From the NCBI GenBank assembly GCA_934725085.1, contig CAKVAL010000002.1:78003-142002 (forward strand): 64,000 bases of DNA, in the 5' to 3' direction. Both the position numbers and the translations under genes were made by a program. The stretch's first letter is position 1; every line of letters begins with the position of its first letter. Below, piece after piece: positions 8,379-16,667 of the stretch. Under the pieces are notes generated by a model. The model did no database searches. It saw only the letters and a list, made by a program, of their open reading frames with translations, and was not told the origin of the DNA. This stretch comes from an uncultured Erysipelotrichaceae bacterium. GTDB taxonomy: Bacteria > Bacillota_I > Bacilli_A > Erysipelotrichales > Erysipelotrichaceae.

Positions 8379-9302
8379 ATGGAAAATTTGAAGAATTATT
8401 TGAGTGTTACACCAGAGATTCAAGAAGCTATTGATGCTGGTAAGCCTGTTGTTGCCCTTGAGAGTACGATTTTATCTCATGGTATGCCTTATCCTGAGAA
8501 TTTAGAGTTCGCTCATAAGGTAGAAGAGATTGTTCGTGGCAAGGGTGCTATTCCTGCTACTACTGCTATTATTGGTGGCAAGTTAAAGGTTGGTTTAAAT
8601 GCTGAAGAATTAGAAATTATGTGTAAGGCTAAGGATGTTGGTAAAGTTTCTAGAAGAGATGTTGCCGTCTATTTAGCTACTAATCAAACAGGTGCCACAA
8701 CAGTAGCTACCACTATGCTGATTGCTTCTTTAGCAGGTATTAAGGTATTTGCGACAGGTGGTATTGGTGGTGTTCACCGTGGTGCTGAAACTACTATGGA
8801 TATTTCTGCTGATTTACAAGAATTAGCTAATACTCCAGTATTTGTAGTATGTGCTGGTTGTAAATCAATTCTAGATATTGGCTTAACTCTAGAATATCTA
8901 GAAACATTTGGTGTTCCAGTATTGGGTTACCAAACAGAAGATTTCCCTGCATTCTATTGCCGTAAATCGGGCTTTGGGGTTGATTATAAGTTGAATGATG
9001 CTGCTGAGGCTGCTAGAATCATTAAGACTAAATTTGATTTAGGATTAAAGGGTGGCGGTTTAATCGCTAATCCAATTCCTGAAGAATATGGTATGGATTC
9101 TGTCGAGATGGAAAAGATTATCAATAAGGCCTTAGAAAGTGCTAAGAATGATAATATTCATGGTAAGGCAACAACACCATACTTGTTAGCTCATATCAAA
9201 GATTATACTGATGGTGCTTCTTTAGCTAGTAATCTTCAATTAGCTTATAATAATGCAAGTGTTGCCAGTGATATCGCGGTAGAGCTTGCAAAATTAGGAT
9301 AA
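8379..9302 (+). CDS. psuG: Pseudouridine-5'-phosphate glycosidase
   Basis: PsuG (307 residues, usual length) cleaves the C-C glycosidic bond of pseudouridine 5'-phosphate into uracil and ribose 5-phosphate. The family is unmistakable from PVVALESTILSHGMPYPEN (about residues 23-41), TTVATTMLIASLAGIKVFATGGIGGVHRG and LGYQTEDFPAFY. An AGGAGAG Shine-Dalgarno lies in the end of psuK and the genes are one base apart. Together psuK and psuG form a complete pathway for degrading pseudouridine from RNA turnover. The operon ends at a terminator just downstream. Confidence 0.95.
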   Translation: MENLKNYLSVTPEIQEAIDAGKPVVALESTILSHGMPYPENLEFAHKVEEIVRGKGAIPATTAIIGGKLKVGLNAEELEIMCKAKDVGKVSRRDVAVYLATNQTGATTVATTMLIASLAGIKVFATGGIGGVHRGAETTMDISADLQELANTPVFVVCAGCKSILDIGLTLEYLETFGVPVLGYQTEDFPAFYCRKSGFGVDYKLNDAAEAARIIKTKFDLGLKGGGLIANPIPEEYGMDSVEMEKIINKALESAKNDNIHGKATTPYLLAHIKDYTDGASLASNLQLAYNNASVASDIAVELAKLG

Positions 9303-9308
9303 AACTTA

Positions 9309-9329
9309 AACCAGACTTGTCTGGTTTTT
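9309..9329 (+). terminator. Terminator of psuKG
   Basis: The 7-bp stem AACCAGA/TCTGGTT has a CTTG loop and is followed by T residues. It begins six bases after the psuG stop. Confidence 0.85.
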
Positions 9330-9339
9330 ATTTAGCTAA

Positions 9340-9345
9340 TATAAT
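9340..9345 (+). promoter_or_regulatory. -10 box placed 7 nt before the yihY-like start
   Basis: A perfect TATAAT lies seven bases before the ATG at 9353, so the transcript would begin at or next to the start codon. The only Shine-Dalgarno-like bases are a weak GAAAG. Confidence 0.5.
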
Positions 9346-9352
9346 GTGAAAG

Positions 9353-10153
9353 ATGAAAAAGATCCTTTGGTATGTCGATGATTTTCTAACGAATATGAAT
9401 AAGCATCATATTGGCATGTATTCTGCTGCTACTGCTTATTTCATTTTTATATGTGTCATTCCTTTTCTTACGATATTGTTGTATCTAATTCCCTATACTC
9501 CAATTGAGGAAGTTGATGTTATTTCAATGATAAGTAATGTATTACCATCATATGCCTATGACTTTACTATCAATATTATTGATGAGGTCTATTCAAAGAC
9601 AACAGCTGTTTTGCCTTTATCACTTTTGATTATGTTCTGGACTGCTTCAAAGGCAATGGTTTCCATTAGAAATGGTTTAAATGATATCAATGATTATTTT
9701 GAAAAAAAGAACTACTTTTTAGTTAGATTAATTGGTACCTTAGACACCGCAGTAGCTATTGTAGTAATCATCTTTATTTCTTTATTATCTTTGTTTGGTG
9801 AAACACTACATGATTATTTAAGTGACTTCAATATTAAATTTATTAATGTTTTAGCGGTTTTAGTTAATTATAAGATGTTAATTACACTTATTGGTTTTTT
9901 CATCGCATTTATGATTCTTTATGCTTATTTGCCTGCTAAGAAGAATAAGATTAGAGAGGTTATTCCTGGTGCAATTTTTTCAACTATTGTATGTCAATTA
10001 TTCTCAAAAGTTTTTAATTATTTAGTTAATAATTATTTAAGTTTTTCAATGTATGGATCATTGGCTACTATTGTAGTGCTTATGATGTATTTTAATTTCT
10101 TCTTCTATTTCTTCTTTATCGGAGCTTATTTGAATAAATTTCTAGAAAAATAG
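9353..10153 (+). CDS. YihY/BrkB-family inner membrane protein
   Basis: The 266-residue protein has about six hydrophobic segments. It begins with a short amphipathic region ending in GMYSAATAYFIFICVIPFLT (about residues 20-39), the signature region of the YihY/virulence factor BrkB family. Family members were once called RNase BN, but that assignment was withdrawn and no biochemical role is established. The gene is monocistronic: a terminator precedes it and the left hairpin of an IS200/IS605 element begins at its stop codon. It probably starts on a near-leaderless transcript from the TATAAT at 9340. Confidence 0.82.
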   Translation: MKKILWYVDDFLTNMNKHHIGMYSAATAYFIFICVIPFLTILLYLIPYTPIEEVDVISMISNVLPSYAYDFTINIIDEVYSKTTAVLPLSLLIMFWTASKAMVSIRNGLNDINDYFEKKNYFLVRLIGTLDTAVAIVVIIFISLLSLFGETLHDYLSDFNIKFINVLAVLVNYKMLITLIGFFIAFMILYAYLPAKKNKIREVIPGAIFSTIVCQLFSKVFNYLVNNYLSFSMYGSLATIVVLMMYFNFFFYFFFIGAYLNKFLEK

Positions 10154-10194
10154 CGAAGAAACCCCAAATGCTTTAGCTTTGAGATGGATTCGCT
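10152..10194 (+). repeat. Left-end hairpin of the IS605-type element
   Basis: An outer stem AGCGAA/TTCGCT (10152-10157 with 10189-10194) encloses an inner CAAA/TTTG hairpin with the core TGCTTTAGCTTTG, which recurs at the right end. In this family TnpA recognises such imperfect hairpins on single-stranded DNA. It may also act as terminator for the upstream gene because T residues follow. Confidence 0.6.
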
Positions 10195-10226
10195 TTTAAC
10201 ATAGATATGTAGTATAATATATATGG

Positions 10227-10643
10227 ATGAAGAACGAATATAGAAGAACCGAAACAACCGTTTACTCATGTAAGTATCATATTATCTTTTGCCCTAAATA
10301 TAGAAGAAAAGTACTTCGTGAACCAATTGCTAATCGATTTAAAGAATTGGTTACTGAATTGCAAACAGAATATAACTTTATTGTTATTGAAATGGAAGTT
10401 ATGCCTGATCATGTCCATTTATTATTGGATATAGATCCAACTGTAGGTGTTAATTATGTTGTATCTAAGATTAAAGGTCGAACTGCACATTGTTTAACAA
10501 GAGAATTTCCTGAGTTGAAACGTAAACTGCCCACATTATGGACTCGAAGCAAATTTATTGCTACGGTTGGTTCTATATCACTTGATGTTGTAAAAAAATA
10601 TATTGAGGATCAAAAAACGAATGAGCAAAGAAGAAAAAAATAG
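10227..10643 (+). CDS. tnpA: IS200/IS605 family transposase TnpA (HUH, Y1)
   Basis: The 138-residue single-strand transposase cuts and joins element ends through one catalytic tyrosine. It shows the typical YHIIFCPKYRRKVL start (about residues 17-30), the HUH metal motif DHVHLLLD (about 59-66) and the C-terminal helix DVVKKYIEDQ with the nucleophilic Tyr. Length is normal and no frameshift is seen, so the protein should be active. The gene overlaps tnpB by 23 bases. A TATAAT box lies nine nt before this ATG. Confidence 0.93.
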   Translation: MKNEYRRTETTVYSCKYHIIFCPKYRRKVLREPIANRFKELVTELQTEYNFIVIEMEVMPDHVHLLLDIDPTVGVNYVVSKIKGRTAHCLTREFPELKRKLPTLWTRSKFIATVGSISLDVVKKYIEDQKTNEQRRKK

Positions 10644-11772
10644 AGCAATTAAGCAATCTATTCTTGAAACACGAAAACGACATCAAGCAATGGATTGTAA
10701 GACGTACGAAATAAAAATCATTAATAGCAAATTAAATACAGAGCAAACAAATATACTAAATGCTATGTTTTGTGAGGCTAAATGGTTAAGAAACTTTCAT
10801 ATTGCAAACAACATCAATAAAGAAAACAGAAATGCTCGTACGGTTGAGGTTAAGATTAAAGATCATTATGAGACAAGAGAAATTAAATATCTTGGTAGTC
10901 AGATGATTCAAGATATTTTTGATAAAACAAAAAGTGAGATAAAAGGGTTATCTGCCAAAAAGAAAAATGGTGATAAGATTGGTAAACTCAAATATAAATC
11001 AGTATGCAACTGTTTACCATTAAGACAATACGGTACTACTTATCGTATTATTGACCACAATCACATTAAGATTCAAAATATTAAAAAGCCTTTTTATGTC
11101 AAAGGATTAAAACAAATTCCTAAGGATGCAGAAATCACTAATGCCAAACTTGTAAGACGAGTAAATGGTTTATATTTATATGTCACTTGTTTTGTGGAAA
11201 AAGAAGAAAAAGCTCAAACAAACCAAAAAGTTTGCATTGATTTTGGCATCGCTCACCATTTAAATTTGTCCAATGGTGAAGTATTTGATATTTCTATTAA
11301 AGAAAATAATTCAATTAAACGATTATCCAAAAAGATAAATCGTTCATTATTAAGAAACGGAAATACTAAGTCGCATAATCACTATAAAAGAGTACAAAAA
11401 CTTCAAACAGCTTATTGTAAACAAAATAACAGGAAATACGATAAAGCAAATAAGGTAGTATCTGCTCTTTTAAATGATTATGATTATATTGCTATTCAAG
11501 ATGAGATGATTGCCAATTGGCATAAAGGATTGTTTGGAAAGCAAGTACAAAATTCTTGTATGGGTTTTATTAAGGCAAAACTTAAACAAAGTAATATTGT
11601 ACATGTAATTCCAAGAAGTTACCCAAGCACACAAATATGTCCTATTTGTGGTAACTTAACAAAACACCCATTAAATAAAAGAACATACGATTGTGAATAT
11701 TGTGGACATCATTATTTTTCTAGAGATATAAAAAGTGCACAATCTATATTGGATTATGCACTTGTAATGTAA
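10621..11772 (+). CDS. tnpB: RNA-guided nuclease TnpB
   Basis: The 383-residue protein is of the TnpB family, the ancestral relative of Cas12. RuvC residues are visible in three blocks: VCIDFGIAHHLNLSNGE (Asp), DYIAIQDEMIANWHKG (Glu) and SRDIKSAQSI (Asp). A four-cysteine zinc motif CPICG...CEYCG lies between the last two. I start at ATG 10621, inside the end of tnpA, rather than at an upstream alternative codon. The RuvC triad is intact, so a functional nuclease guided by an RNA from the right end is expected. In characterised elements TnpB helps retain the transposon at its site. Confidence 0.9.
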   Translation: MSKEEKNRAIKQSILETRKRHQAMDCKTYEIKIINSKLNTEQTNILNAMFCEAKWLRNFHIANNINKENRNARTVEVKIKDHYETREIKYLGSQMIQDIFDKTKSEIKGLSAKKKNGDKIGKLKYKSVCNCLPLRQYGTTYRIIDHNHIKIQNIKKPFYVKGLKQIPKDAEITNAKLVRRVNGLYLYVTCFVEKEEKAQTNQKVCIDFGIAHHLNLSNGEVFDISIKENNSIKRLSKKINRSLLRNGNTKSHNHYKRVQKLQTAYCKQNNRKYDKANKVVSALLNDYDYIAIQDEMIANWHKGLFGKQVQNSCMGFIKAKLKQSNIVHVIPRSYPSTQICPICGNLTKHPLNKRTYDCEYCGHHYFSRDIKSAQSILDYALVM

Positions 11773-11910
11773 TTTTTCAAAAAAGTTTCTATGGAGCGTA
11801 GAACTTATGGTCTTGTGGAGATGAAACCCTCTTTATAGATAATTTAAATATCTATATAAGGTATAAGTCTATGAAGCAAGAAGCCCAAGTGCTTTAGCTT
11901 TGGGTAGCTC
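11773..11910 (+). ncRNA. Candidate TnpB guide (omega) RNA scaffold and right-end hairpin
   Basis: The 138-nt stretch between the tnpB stop and the right boundary has no gene. It holds an A/T palindrome (ATAGATA...TATCTAT, about 11836-11855) and a terminal hairpin CCCAA/TTGGG (11884-11904) with the core shared with the left end. In this family the right end is transcribed as the scaffold of the TnpB guide RNA, with the guide read from flanking DNA just beyond the boundary. Here that would be the start region of the HAD gene. Extent and function are inferred. Confidence 0.5.
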
Positions 11911-11925
11911 ACTGAAAGGTTCGAT

Positions 11926-12630
11926 ATGAAATATAAATTAATAATGTTTGATATGGATGGTACCTTGTTGCCTATGGAACAGGATACTTTTGTGAAGGGT
12001 TACTTTTACTTATTATGTAAGGAAGTAGCTGATAAGATTGATGCTGATTCTTTTGTGAAGTCTATTTGGTCTGGTGTTAGGGCGATGGCTTTATCTAATG
12101 GGACTATGACTAATAGAGAGGCTTTCTGGAAGGATTTTGAAGAAAAGGCTAAACTAGATAGGGATTACTTTGAAAAGGTTTGTGACAACTTTTATGCCAA
12201 TGGTTTTAAGAAGGCTATTGGTTTTACATCACCTAATCCATTGGCTAAGGAAGCAGTTGATATTGCCCGTAGTAAAACAGAACATGTAGTGCTTGCGACT
12301 AACCCCTTATTTCCTCTTGTTGCCCAAAAGACTAGATTGTCTTTTGTAGGCCTAGATGAAAAAGACTTTGATTATATTACAGCCTATGAGGACCAATATT
12401 TCATTAAGCCTGATACCAGATATTATCAAGCATTATTAGATAAGTATAATGTTTCACCTTCAGAATGTTTAATGATAGGCAATGATGAACATGAGGACGC
12501 ATATCCTTGTAAGAATTTAGGCATTGATGTTTATTTAGTGAATGATTGTGCTATTAGAAGTGAGAAGCATCCCTACAGTGGATTAGAAGGCTCTTTTAGC
12601 GATTTAATAGATTATTTGAAAGGATTGTAA
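11926..12630 (+). CDS. HAD-superfamily hydrolase
   Basis: The 234-residue protein has all HAD motifs: motif I FDMDGTLLP (residues 8-16, nucleophile Asp), motif II in VVLATNP (Thr), the motif III Lys in FIKPDT, and motif IV IGNDEHED. The alpha-helical cap between motifs I and II places it in subfamily I, whose members are mostly small phosphatases. The substrate is unknown. It is followed after one base by the RlmI-like methyltransferase and probably co-transcribed with it. The right end of the IS element lies about 16 bases upstream, so its original promoter may have been displaced. GAAAGG serves as Shine-Dalgarno. Confidence 0.82.
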   Translation: MKYKLIMFDMDGTLLPMEQDTFVKGYFYLLCKEVADKIDADSFVKSIWSGVRAMALSNGTMTNREAFWKDFEEKAKLDRDYFEKVCDNFYANGFKKAIGFTSPNPLAKEAVDIARSKTEHVVLATNPLFPLVAQKTRLSFVGLDEKDFDYITAYEDQYFIKPDTRYYQALLDKYNVSPSECLMIGNDEHEDAYPCKNLGIDVYLVNDCAIRSEKHPYSGLEGSFSDLIDYLKGL

Positions 12631-12631
12631 G

Positions 12632-13852
12632 ATGAAGGAAAATAAGCGTGATTATCCTGTTATAACCATAACTGAAAAGGGTGAGGATTTTATTGAGTCT
12701 GGTAATAACTGGGTATATGAGAATGAGATTATTTCTTATTCTAAGGAACATGAGAATGGTGATATTGTTGATGTTTTATCTAAGAAAGGTAAATACTTAG
12801 GAACTGGTTTTATTTCAGATGTTTCTAAGATTAGAGTTAGAATCTTTTCTAAGAATGCCAACGATATCTTTGACTATGACTTCTTTAAAAGAAGAGTCAC
12901 TTATGCGATTGATTATCGTTTAACTGTCTTAGATAAGATTGATGCTTGTCGTATTGTCTTTGGTGAGGCTGATGGTTTCCCGGGTTTAACAGTTGATAAG
13001 TATAACAATATCCTAGTTACTCAAGTTACAACTTTTGGTATTGAAAGAAGAAAGGATTTAATCTTTAGAGCTTTATTAGAAGTATTTAAAGAAAAGGGTT
13101 ATGTGATCGATGCCATCTATGAGCGTAATGATGTTAATTCTAGAGCCTTGGATGGATTAGAACTATATAAGGACTATTATTATGCAAGTAGTGACTTTGA
13201 TATCAATAATAAGGAAACAATCATTACTGAAAATGGTATTAAGTACTATGTTGACTATGTTGATGGCCAAAAGACAGGTTTTTTCTTAGATCAAAGATTC
13301 AATAGAGAATTGGTTGGTAAAATTGCCAAGGGTAAAAGGGTACTAGACTGTTTCACTCATACTGGTTCTTTTGGCTTAAACTGCGCTATTAATGGTGCTG
13401 AAAAGGTAGTGTCTGTTGATATTTCACCTTTAGCTGTTGAACAATCAAGAAGAAATGCTGAATTGAATAATCTACAAGATAAGGTTACTTATGTTAAGGC
13501 TGATGTCTTTGATTATCTAGATAAAGTAAAGAAAAGAGAATATGATTTGATTATTCTAGATCCACCTGCATTTACTAAATCGCGTTCTACAATTATGGCA
13601 GCTTTTAATGGCTATAAGCGTATTAATTCTAAGGCAATGAGTTTACTTGGTAAAGGTGGCTATTTGGTTACTTGTAGTTGTTCACATTTTATGAATGAAG
13701 ATTTATTTGTGAAGATGTTACTAGAGGCAGCTAAGGAAAATAATATGGTTCTTAAGCAGATTTCATATAGTCAACAGGGTAAGGATCATCCAATATTATT
13801 GAGTTCTAATCAAACTGATTATCTTAAGTTTTATATATTACAATTAATGTAG
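12632..13852 (+). CDS. RlmI/RlmK-like class I SAM-dependent rRNA methyltransferase
   Basis: The 406-residue protein has an N-terminal PUA-like RNA-binding domain (about residues 1-80), a middle domain, and a C-terminal Rossmann methyltransferase. Seen are the RlmI-type segment VDGQKTGFFLDQRFNRE, the SAM motif LDCFTHTGSFGLNCAINGA, the acidic loop VDISPLAVEQS and the catalytic-type motif ILDPPAF. E. coli RlmI makes 5-methylcytosine in 23S rRNA; Gram-positive homologues of this length are usually annotated the same way, but the site modified here is not proven. It is the second gene after the HAD hydrolase and ends at a terminator. Confidence 0.85.
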   Translation: MKENKRDYPVITITEKGEDFIESGNNWVYENEIISYSKEHENGDIVDVLSKKGKYLGTGFISDVSKIRVRIFSKNANDIFDYDFFKRRVTYAIDYRLTVLDKIDACRIVFGEADGFPGLTVDKYNNILVTQVTTFGIERRKDLIFRALLEVFKEKGYVIDAIYERNDVNSRALDGLELYKDYYYASSDFDINNKETIITENGIKYYVDYVDGQKTGFFLDQRFNRELVGKIAKGKRVLDCFTHTGSFGLNCAINGAEKVVSVDISPLAVEQSRRNAELNNLQDKVTYVKADVFDYLDKVKKREYDLIILDPPAFTKSRSTIMAAFNGYKRINSKAMSLLGKGGYLVTCSCSHFMNEDLFVKMLLEAAKENNMVLKQISYSQQGKDHPILLSSNQTDYLKFYILQLM

Positions 13853-13879
13853 AAGGTGTGTTTGTAACACATCTTTTAT
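13853..13879 (+). terminator. Terminator of the HAD/methyltransferase unit
   Basis: AAGGTGTG pairs with CACATCTT (one wobble) across TTTGTAA and is followed by T residues. It sits immediately after the stop codon. Confidence 0.7.
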
Positions 13880-13883
13880 TGGC

Positions 13884-13913
13884 TAAATAAAAAACCTAGC
13901 AGATGCTAGGTTT
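13884..13913 (-). terminator. Terminator of the DUF349 gene
   Basis: A perfect 10-bp stem (13892-13901 with 13904-13913) has, on the minus strand, a U-rich tract corresponding to the A run at 13884-13894. Confidence 0.8.
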
Positions 13914-13919
13914 GAATGA

Positions 13920-14822
13920 TTATCTGTTGTTGCGGTAGAAACGCATATTGTCATAATATTTATTGACAATACCATTGAATTCTTCCCATAGAGTATCTTC
14001 GTTTTCTCTGCCAGCAGAACCAACTTCTTTCCACTTAGTTCTTAATTCCTTAACAGAAGCGATTTCTTCATCGGTGAATTCAGATCTTGCAAGGTATTGC
14101 TTAGCTTCAGCAATGATAGCCTTCTTAGCTTCAGTTCTTTCAGCATAAGTTTCCTTTAAGCCCTTGTAGTATTCTTTTCTATTCTTGAAGAAAATCTTTC
14201 TTTGTTCAGAGAACTTAGCCCATAATTCTTCTTCATGTTCCTTGCCAGCTGAACCCAATTGCTTCCAAGCTTCCATTAGTTCATCCATCTTAGCAGAAAT
14301 TTCCTTGAAATTAGTTAATTCGTTAGCCTTGATAGCTTCTTCAACTAATCTTTCTTTTTCTTCTTTATTCTTAGCAAATGATTCCTTTAAGTTTTCAAAG
14401 TAAGCCTTCTTATTTGCATAGAATTCATCTCTAGCAGCCTTGAATTCAGCCCATAAAGCATCATCCTTTTCCTTATCACCAGTTCTACCAGAAGCTTTCC
14501 ACTTGTCCATAAGTTCGTTCATCTTTAATGTAGCTTCCTTATAGCTCTTTGTAGAAATTTCCTTTGCTTCCTTGATAATGTCATTCTTCTTTTCTTCAGC
14601 AGATAATAACATATCAGTTACTTTTGGAGCGATAACTGACATGAAGCCATCAAATTTATCATTAAGCTCTTTTTCAGCTAAAGATTCTTCTTCGCTACTA
14701 GCTTTTCTCCATCTCTTCTTAAGAGCTTCAACTTCTTGAGAAGTGATGCCATCTTCTTTGTTTGCTAGTTCTTCAGCCTTAGCAATAAGCTCGTTCTTTA
14801 ATTCAATTCCTTTTTCGTTCAT
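13920..14822 (-). CDS. DUF349-repeat coiled-coil protein
   Basis: The 300-residue, Lys/Glu-rich helical protein is built from repeated modules of about 75 residues, each with a conserved W and a pattern such as DALWAEFKAARDEFYANKK, ELWAKFSEQRKIFFKNRKE and DTLWEEFNGIVNKYYDN. These are DUF349 repeats; members of the family have no established molecular function. It has no signal peptide or membrane segment and is probably cytoplasmic. It is transcribed alone, with a GAGGTTG Shine-Dalgarno, a TATAAT box at 14848-14853 (minus strand) and its own terminator. Confidence 0.8.
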   Translation of the reverse strand: MNEKGIELKNELIAKAEELANKEDGITSQEVEALKKRWRKASSEEESLAEKELNDKFDGFMSVIAPKVTDMLLSAEEKKNDIIKEAKEISTKSYKEATLKMNELMDKWKASGRTGDKEKDDALWAEFKAARDEFYANKKAYFENLKESFAKNKEEKERLVEEAIKANELTNFKEISAKMDELMEAWKQLGSAGKEHEEELWAKFSEQRKIFFKNRKEYYKGLKETYAERTEAKKAIIAEAKQYLARSEFTDEEIASVKELRTKWKEVGSAGRENEDTLWEEFNGIVNKYYDNMRFYRNNR

Positions 14823-14905
14823 ATGTTTTCAACCTCTATACTTTTCAATTATATATTTTTTTTAACAAATTATAAAGAGAATATTTAAAAACTCTCTAAA
14901 ATGTG

Positions 14906-16621
14906 CTATATATCTCTAAATTGAGACACATAAAGTTCCTTATAAGTACCATTTTCGATATTCATAAGCTTTTCATGAGTACCACTTTCTTTAACTTTAC
15001 CATGTTCAATAACCAAAATATTATCGGCATTCTTGATAGTAGATAGTCTATGAGCTACTACGATTGTAGTTCTTCCTTCCTTTAAAGTATCTAATGCTTC
15101 TTGGATCATGATCTCAGTTGTATTATCTAAGGCGCTAGTTGCTTCATCAAGAAGTAGAATAGGTGGGTTCTTTAAGAAGACTCTAGCGATAGATAATCTT
15201 TGTTTCTGACCACCAGATAGTCTTACACCTCTTTCACCAATTTGAGTATCAAAGCCATGTGGTAGGGACATAATGTAATCATAGATATTAGCTTTCTTAC
15301 TAGCTTCTATTATTTCATCCATAGAAGCATTTAAATTACCATAGGCAATATTTTCCTTAAATGTTCCTGAGAATAAGAAGACATCTTGTTGGACAATGCC
15401 GATGTTTCTTCTTAGACAGTTCATTGTGATGTTTGAAATATTCTTATCATCGATTTCAATTGAACCTGTATCGATGCTGTAGAAACGAGGAAGTAAGTGA
15501 CAAATAGTTGTCTTACCACCACCACTTTCACCAACTAGGGCAACGGTTTGACCTTTCTTAACCTTAAATGAGATATCGTCTAATACTTCGTTACTATCGT
15601 ATTTGAAACATATGTTCTTAAATTCAATATCACCATTTAAATCCTTATAGTCTTTTGCGTTAGGTAAGTCTGTCTCTTCTTTTTCGGACATTACTTTTTC
15701 AAACTTTTCAAAACCAGCGATGCCTTCTTCTAATTGTTCAGTGAATTGAACTAGGGTAGTAACTGGTGTGATAAACAAGTTAATTGAGACAATGAATGTT
15801 GAATAGTCACCAAAGGTAATTAAACCCTTATATAAGAAGATACCACCTGATATTAAACAAATAACATTGAATAAGTCAGTGATAAATGATGTGCTTGAGT
15901 TAAATGTTGCAAAGCTTTTGAAGTGCAATTTTCTAGCTTCAATAAATTTCTTGTTGTAGCCATCAAACTTTTCCATTTCTAGTTCACTATTATTAAAAGC
16001 CTTAGTAACTCTAATACCACTGATGGAAGATGAGATACCAGCGTTGATACCTGACATCGCAATCTTTGATTTTCTAGATGCTTCTCTCATTTTCTTTCTA
16101 AGATTCATTGAAATTAAAAACAAGAAAGGCACAGAGGCAAAGATAATCAAAGTAAGATTTAGATTAATGGTTGCCAAGTAGATAAAAGATAAGATGATCA
16201 TTAAAGTACACATGATGACATTTTCAGGACCATGGTGAGCTAATTCAGATATTTCGAAGATATCATTAGTCAAATTAGACATGATAGCTCCTGTCTCATG
16301 GTTATCAAAGTATGAATAAGGTAATCTTTGAATCTTCCTAAATAATTCCTTACGCATATCAGATTGAATCCTTACACCCATTACATGTCCATAGAATTGA
16401 ACAAAGTATTTAAGCAAAGCTCTGATGATATAGATTACAAGTAAGATAATGCCAAATTTAATGATTAAATCATACTTTGAATTAGGAATGAAATCATTAA
16501 GCATGTTTCTTGTAATAATCGGATATACCATGGCACTTAATGAAATCAATAATGATGCCAACATGTCTGATATAAATAGTAATTTGTAAGGTTTGTAATA
16601 TTTAATAAATTCTTTAAGCAT
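14906..16621 (-). CDS. ABCB-type multidrug/lipid ABC exporter, half-transporter
   Basis: The 571-residue protein has an N-terminal six-helix exporter domain (about residues 1-310) and a C-terminal ATPase with Walker A GESGGGKTT, signature LSGGQKQR, Walker B ILLLDEATSALD and the H-loop VAHRLST. Domain order and length are those of MsbA/BmrA-type homodimers. The export substrate is unknown. It is divergent from the NusG paralogue across only 46 bp. Its TATAAT box (minus strand, 16629-16634) lies seven bases before the ATG and no Shine-Dalgarno is visible, so a leaderless transcript is predicted. Confidence 0.87.
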   Translation of the reverse strand: MLKEFIKYYKPYKLLFISDMLASLLISLSAMVYPIITRNMLNDFIPNSKYDLIIKFGIILLVIYIIRALLKYFVQFYGHVMGVRIQSDMRKELFRKIQRLPYSYFDNHETGAIMSNLTNDIFEISELAHHGPENVIMCTLMIILSFIYLATINLNLTLIIFASVPFLFLISMNLRKKMREASRKSKIAMSGINAGISSSISGIRVTKAFNNSELEMEKFDGYNKKFIEARKLHFKSFATFNSSTSFITDLFNVICLISGGIFLYKGLITFGDYSTFIVSINLFITPVTTLVQFTEQLEEGIAGFEKFEKVMSEKEETDLPNAKDYKDLNGDIEFKNICFKYDSNEVLDDISFKVKKGQTVALVGESGGGKTTICHLLPRFYSIDTGSIEIDDKNISNITMNCLRRNIGIVQQDVFLFSGTFKENIAYGNLNASMDEIIEASKKANIYDYIMSLPHGFDTQIGERGVRLSGGQKQRLSIARVFLKNPPILLLDEATSALDNTTEIMIQEALDTLKEGRTTIVVAHRLSTIKNADNILVIEHGKVKESGTHEKLMNIENGTYKELYVSQFRDI

Positions 16622-16628
16622 GAATAAA

Positions 16629-16660
16629 ATTATAACATTTTTAAATATTTAATATAAAAT
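16629..16660. promoter_or_regulatory. Overlapping divergent leaderless promoters
   Basis: Minus strand: TATAAT at 16629-16634, seven bases from the exporter ATG. Plus strand: TAAAAT at 16655-16660, seven bases from the NusG-paralogue ATG, with ATAACA at 16632-16637 as -35 (17-bp spacer). The plus -35 and the minus -10 overlap, so the two genes may compete for polymerase. Confidence 0.5.
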
Positions 16661-16667
16661 TATCTAT

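Larger units (their letters stand above)
10152..11910 (+). mobile_element. IS200/IS605-family element (tnpA + tnpB)
   Basis: The unit contains an HUH tyrosine transposase (tnpA) and an RNA-guided nuclease (tnpB) in the same direction. It is flanked by related subterminal hairpins that share the core TGCTTTAGCTTTG (left about 10169-10181, right about 11889-11902). This organisation without terminal inverted repeats or target duplication is that of the IS605 group. The element lies between the stop of the yihY-like gene and the start of the HAD gene and interrupts neither. Exact ends are not proven: the left boundary is near 10152 and the right near 11910, where the sequence GGGTAGCTCAC resembles right ends of related elements. 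Confidence 0.8.
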
